NCBI GenBank assembly: GCA_005239435.1
Contig: ML241305.1
Span: 248,001 to 312,000, forward strand
Direction: 5' to 3'
Source of the DNA: Halorussus salinisoli
Lineage (GTDB): Archaea; Halobacteriota; Halobacteria; Halobacteriales; Haladaptataceae
DNA length: 64,000 nucleotides
Part shown: positions 63,391 through 64,000 of the stretch, one piece after another
How the letters are laid out: each line of letters opens with the position of its first letter
Position numbering within the stretch: the first letter of the stretch is position 1
Program-made: the position numbers and the translations under genes
The notes under the pieces: model-generated
Told to the model about the DNA's origin: nothing
Databases searched by the model: none
What the model saw: the letters and a program-made list of their open reading frames with translations, nothing else

Positions 63391-64000
63391 TGGCCAGTCT
63401 CGTCGGGCCGTTGCAGGGGTCCCTGGTCGGACCGTTGCAGGCGTCCCCGCTCGGTTCGGTCCTCGAACCGCTGTACGTGATTCTCGAACTCTGGTCGGGG
63501 TTCGTGTTCTGGCTCGCGGGAGTGACGGGACTGGAGATGCTCCAGTATCAGTTCATGCATCGGGCCATCCTCGTGGGGCTCTGCATCGGCGTGATGGCCC
63601 CGCTCATCGGGACCTTCCTCGTCCACCGACAACTCGCGCTCATCGGCGACGCGCTCGCGCACACGGCGTTCGCGGGCGTCGCGGTCGGACTGTTCATCAA
63701 CGCCGTCCTCAACGTCCGCATCTCGCCCTACCTGACGGCGGTCGTCGTGGCGATGATTTCGGCGTTGCTCATCGAACTCATCTCGGAGGCGACCGACGCC
63801 TACAACGACGTGTCGATGGCGATCGTCCTCTCGACGGGGTTCGCGCTCGGGACGACGCTCATCAGTATCAACGCGGGTGGGCTGGCAGTCGGCGTCAACC
63901 AGTACCTGTTCGGTAACCTCTCGACCGTCTCGAAGGAGAGCGCGGCGATACTGCTCGTGTTGTTCGGCATCGTCGTCGTGACCGTCGGCGTCACCCGGAA
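63387..64000 (+). CDS. Metal ABC transporter permease, N-terminal part (runs off right edge)
   Basis: The visible 204 residues start MMASLVGPLQGS and contain about five helices of the ABC-3 family, including GLCIGVMAPLIGTFLVHRQL and ALIGDALAHTAFAG, which are characteristic. LVGPLQ occurs twice near the start, a small tandem duplication that may mark a non-conserved N-terminus. Either Met (63387 or 63390) can be the start. The last 60-80 residues are beyond the window. Confidence 0.93.
   Translation, partial: MMASLVGPLQGSLVGPLQASPLGSVLEPLYVILELWSGFVFWLAGVTGLEMLQYQFMHRAILVGLCIGVMAPLIGTFLVHRQLALIGDALAHTAFAGVAVGLFINAVLNVRISPYLTAVVVAMISALLIELISEATDAYNDVSMAIVLSTGFALGTTLISINAGGLAVGVNQYLFGNLSTVSKESAAILLVLFGIVVVTVGVTR

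Overview
The window is a gene-dense, GC-rich archaeal chromosome segment from a haloarchaeon (class Halobacteria). The evidence is the strongly acidic proteins, the haloarchaeal forms of L44e, S27e, aIF2-alpha, Nop10, TFS and NAC, an sn-glycerol-1-phosphate dehydrogenase (archaeal ether lipids), many Tat-exported proteins, TATA boxes 25-34 bp upstream of start codons (leaderless transcripts), and small families known only from haloarchaea. No genus can be fixed from sequence alone. I see no rRNA, complete tRNA, CRISPR array, insertion sequence or prophage; it reads as mostly core chromosome with a few accessory patches.

0-15 kb: DNA repair and information-processing genes (endonuclease V cut by the left edge, PolX-family polymerase, Mut7-C RNase-like protein) alternate with membrane and metabolic genes (rhomboid protease with AN1 zinc finger, MFS transporter, SDR sugar dehydrogenase, GH15 glucoamylase, Tat-exported hydrolase, two zinc-binding proteins). 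15.4-17.7 kb: the conserved translation operon rpl44e-rps27e-aIF2alpha-nop10-PAC2 chaperone. 17.7-30 kb: a membrane-anchored winged-helix protein, a J-domain protein, an RCK_C membrane protein, a PIN protein, TFS, a PUA/NAC/tRNA-m1A cluster, an NYN nuclease, and two tandem, partly gene-converted metallophosphoesterases flanked by a repeat element also present near 22.1 kb.

30-36 kb: a six-gene operon (dapA, dapB, dapD, lysA, dapF, dapE) giving the succinylase route from aspartate semialdehyde to lysine; only the DapC aminotransferase is not here. 36-41 kb: three tandem paralogous membrane proteins, then divergent purB and a PurN-AICARFT fusion. 41.7-44.2 kb: a FolC-FolP fusion. 44-51 kb: histidine kinase, glycosyltransferase, S9 peptidase, two more winged-helix/two-TM proteins, and a wrecked FG-GAP gene.

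51-54 kb is the most accessory-looking part: two tandem Tat-exported proteins that share an N-terminal beta-rich domain, separated by a hairpin shaped like a tRNA acceptor/T-arm, then a Ser/Thr-rich anchored protein and a small membrane protein whose ends overlap convergently. 54-60 kb: an ABC exporter pair behind palindromic sites, a Nudix hydrolase, DoxX-like protein, egsA, and a sugar epimerase. 60-64 kb: an acetyltransferase with a zinc-ribbon tail, and a metal ABC importer (lipoprotein, ATPase, permease cut by the right edge) preceded by a DtxR/SirR-like inverted repeat.

Candidate novelties are the 51-54 kb surface cluster, the structured repeats (5.2 kb; 22.1 and 28.8-29.1 kb), the tRNA-like hairpin, and several palindromic putative operators. 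None could be tested by database search here.
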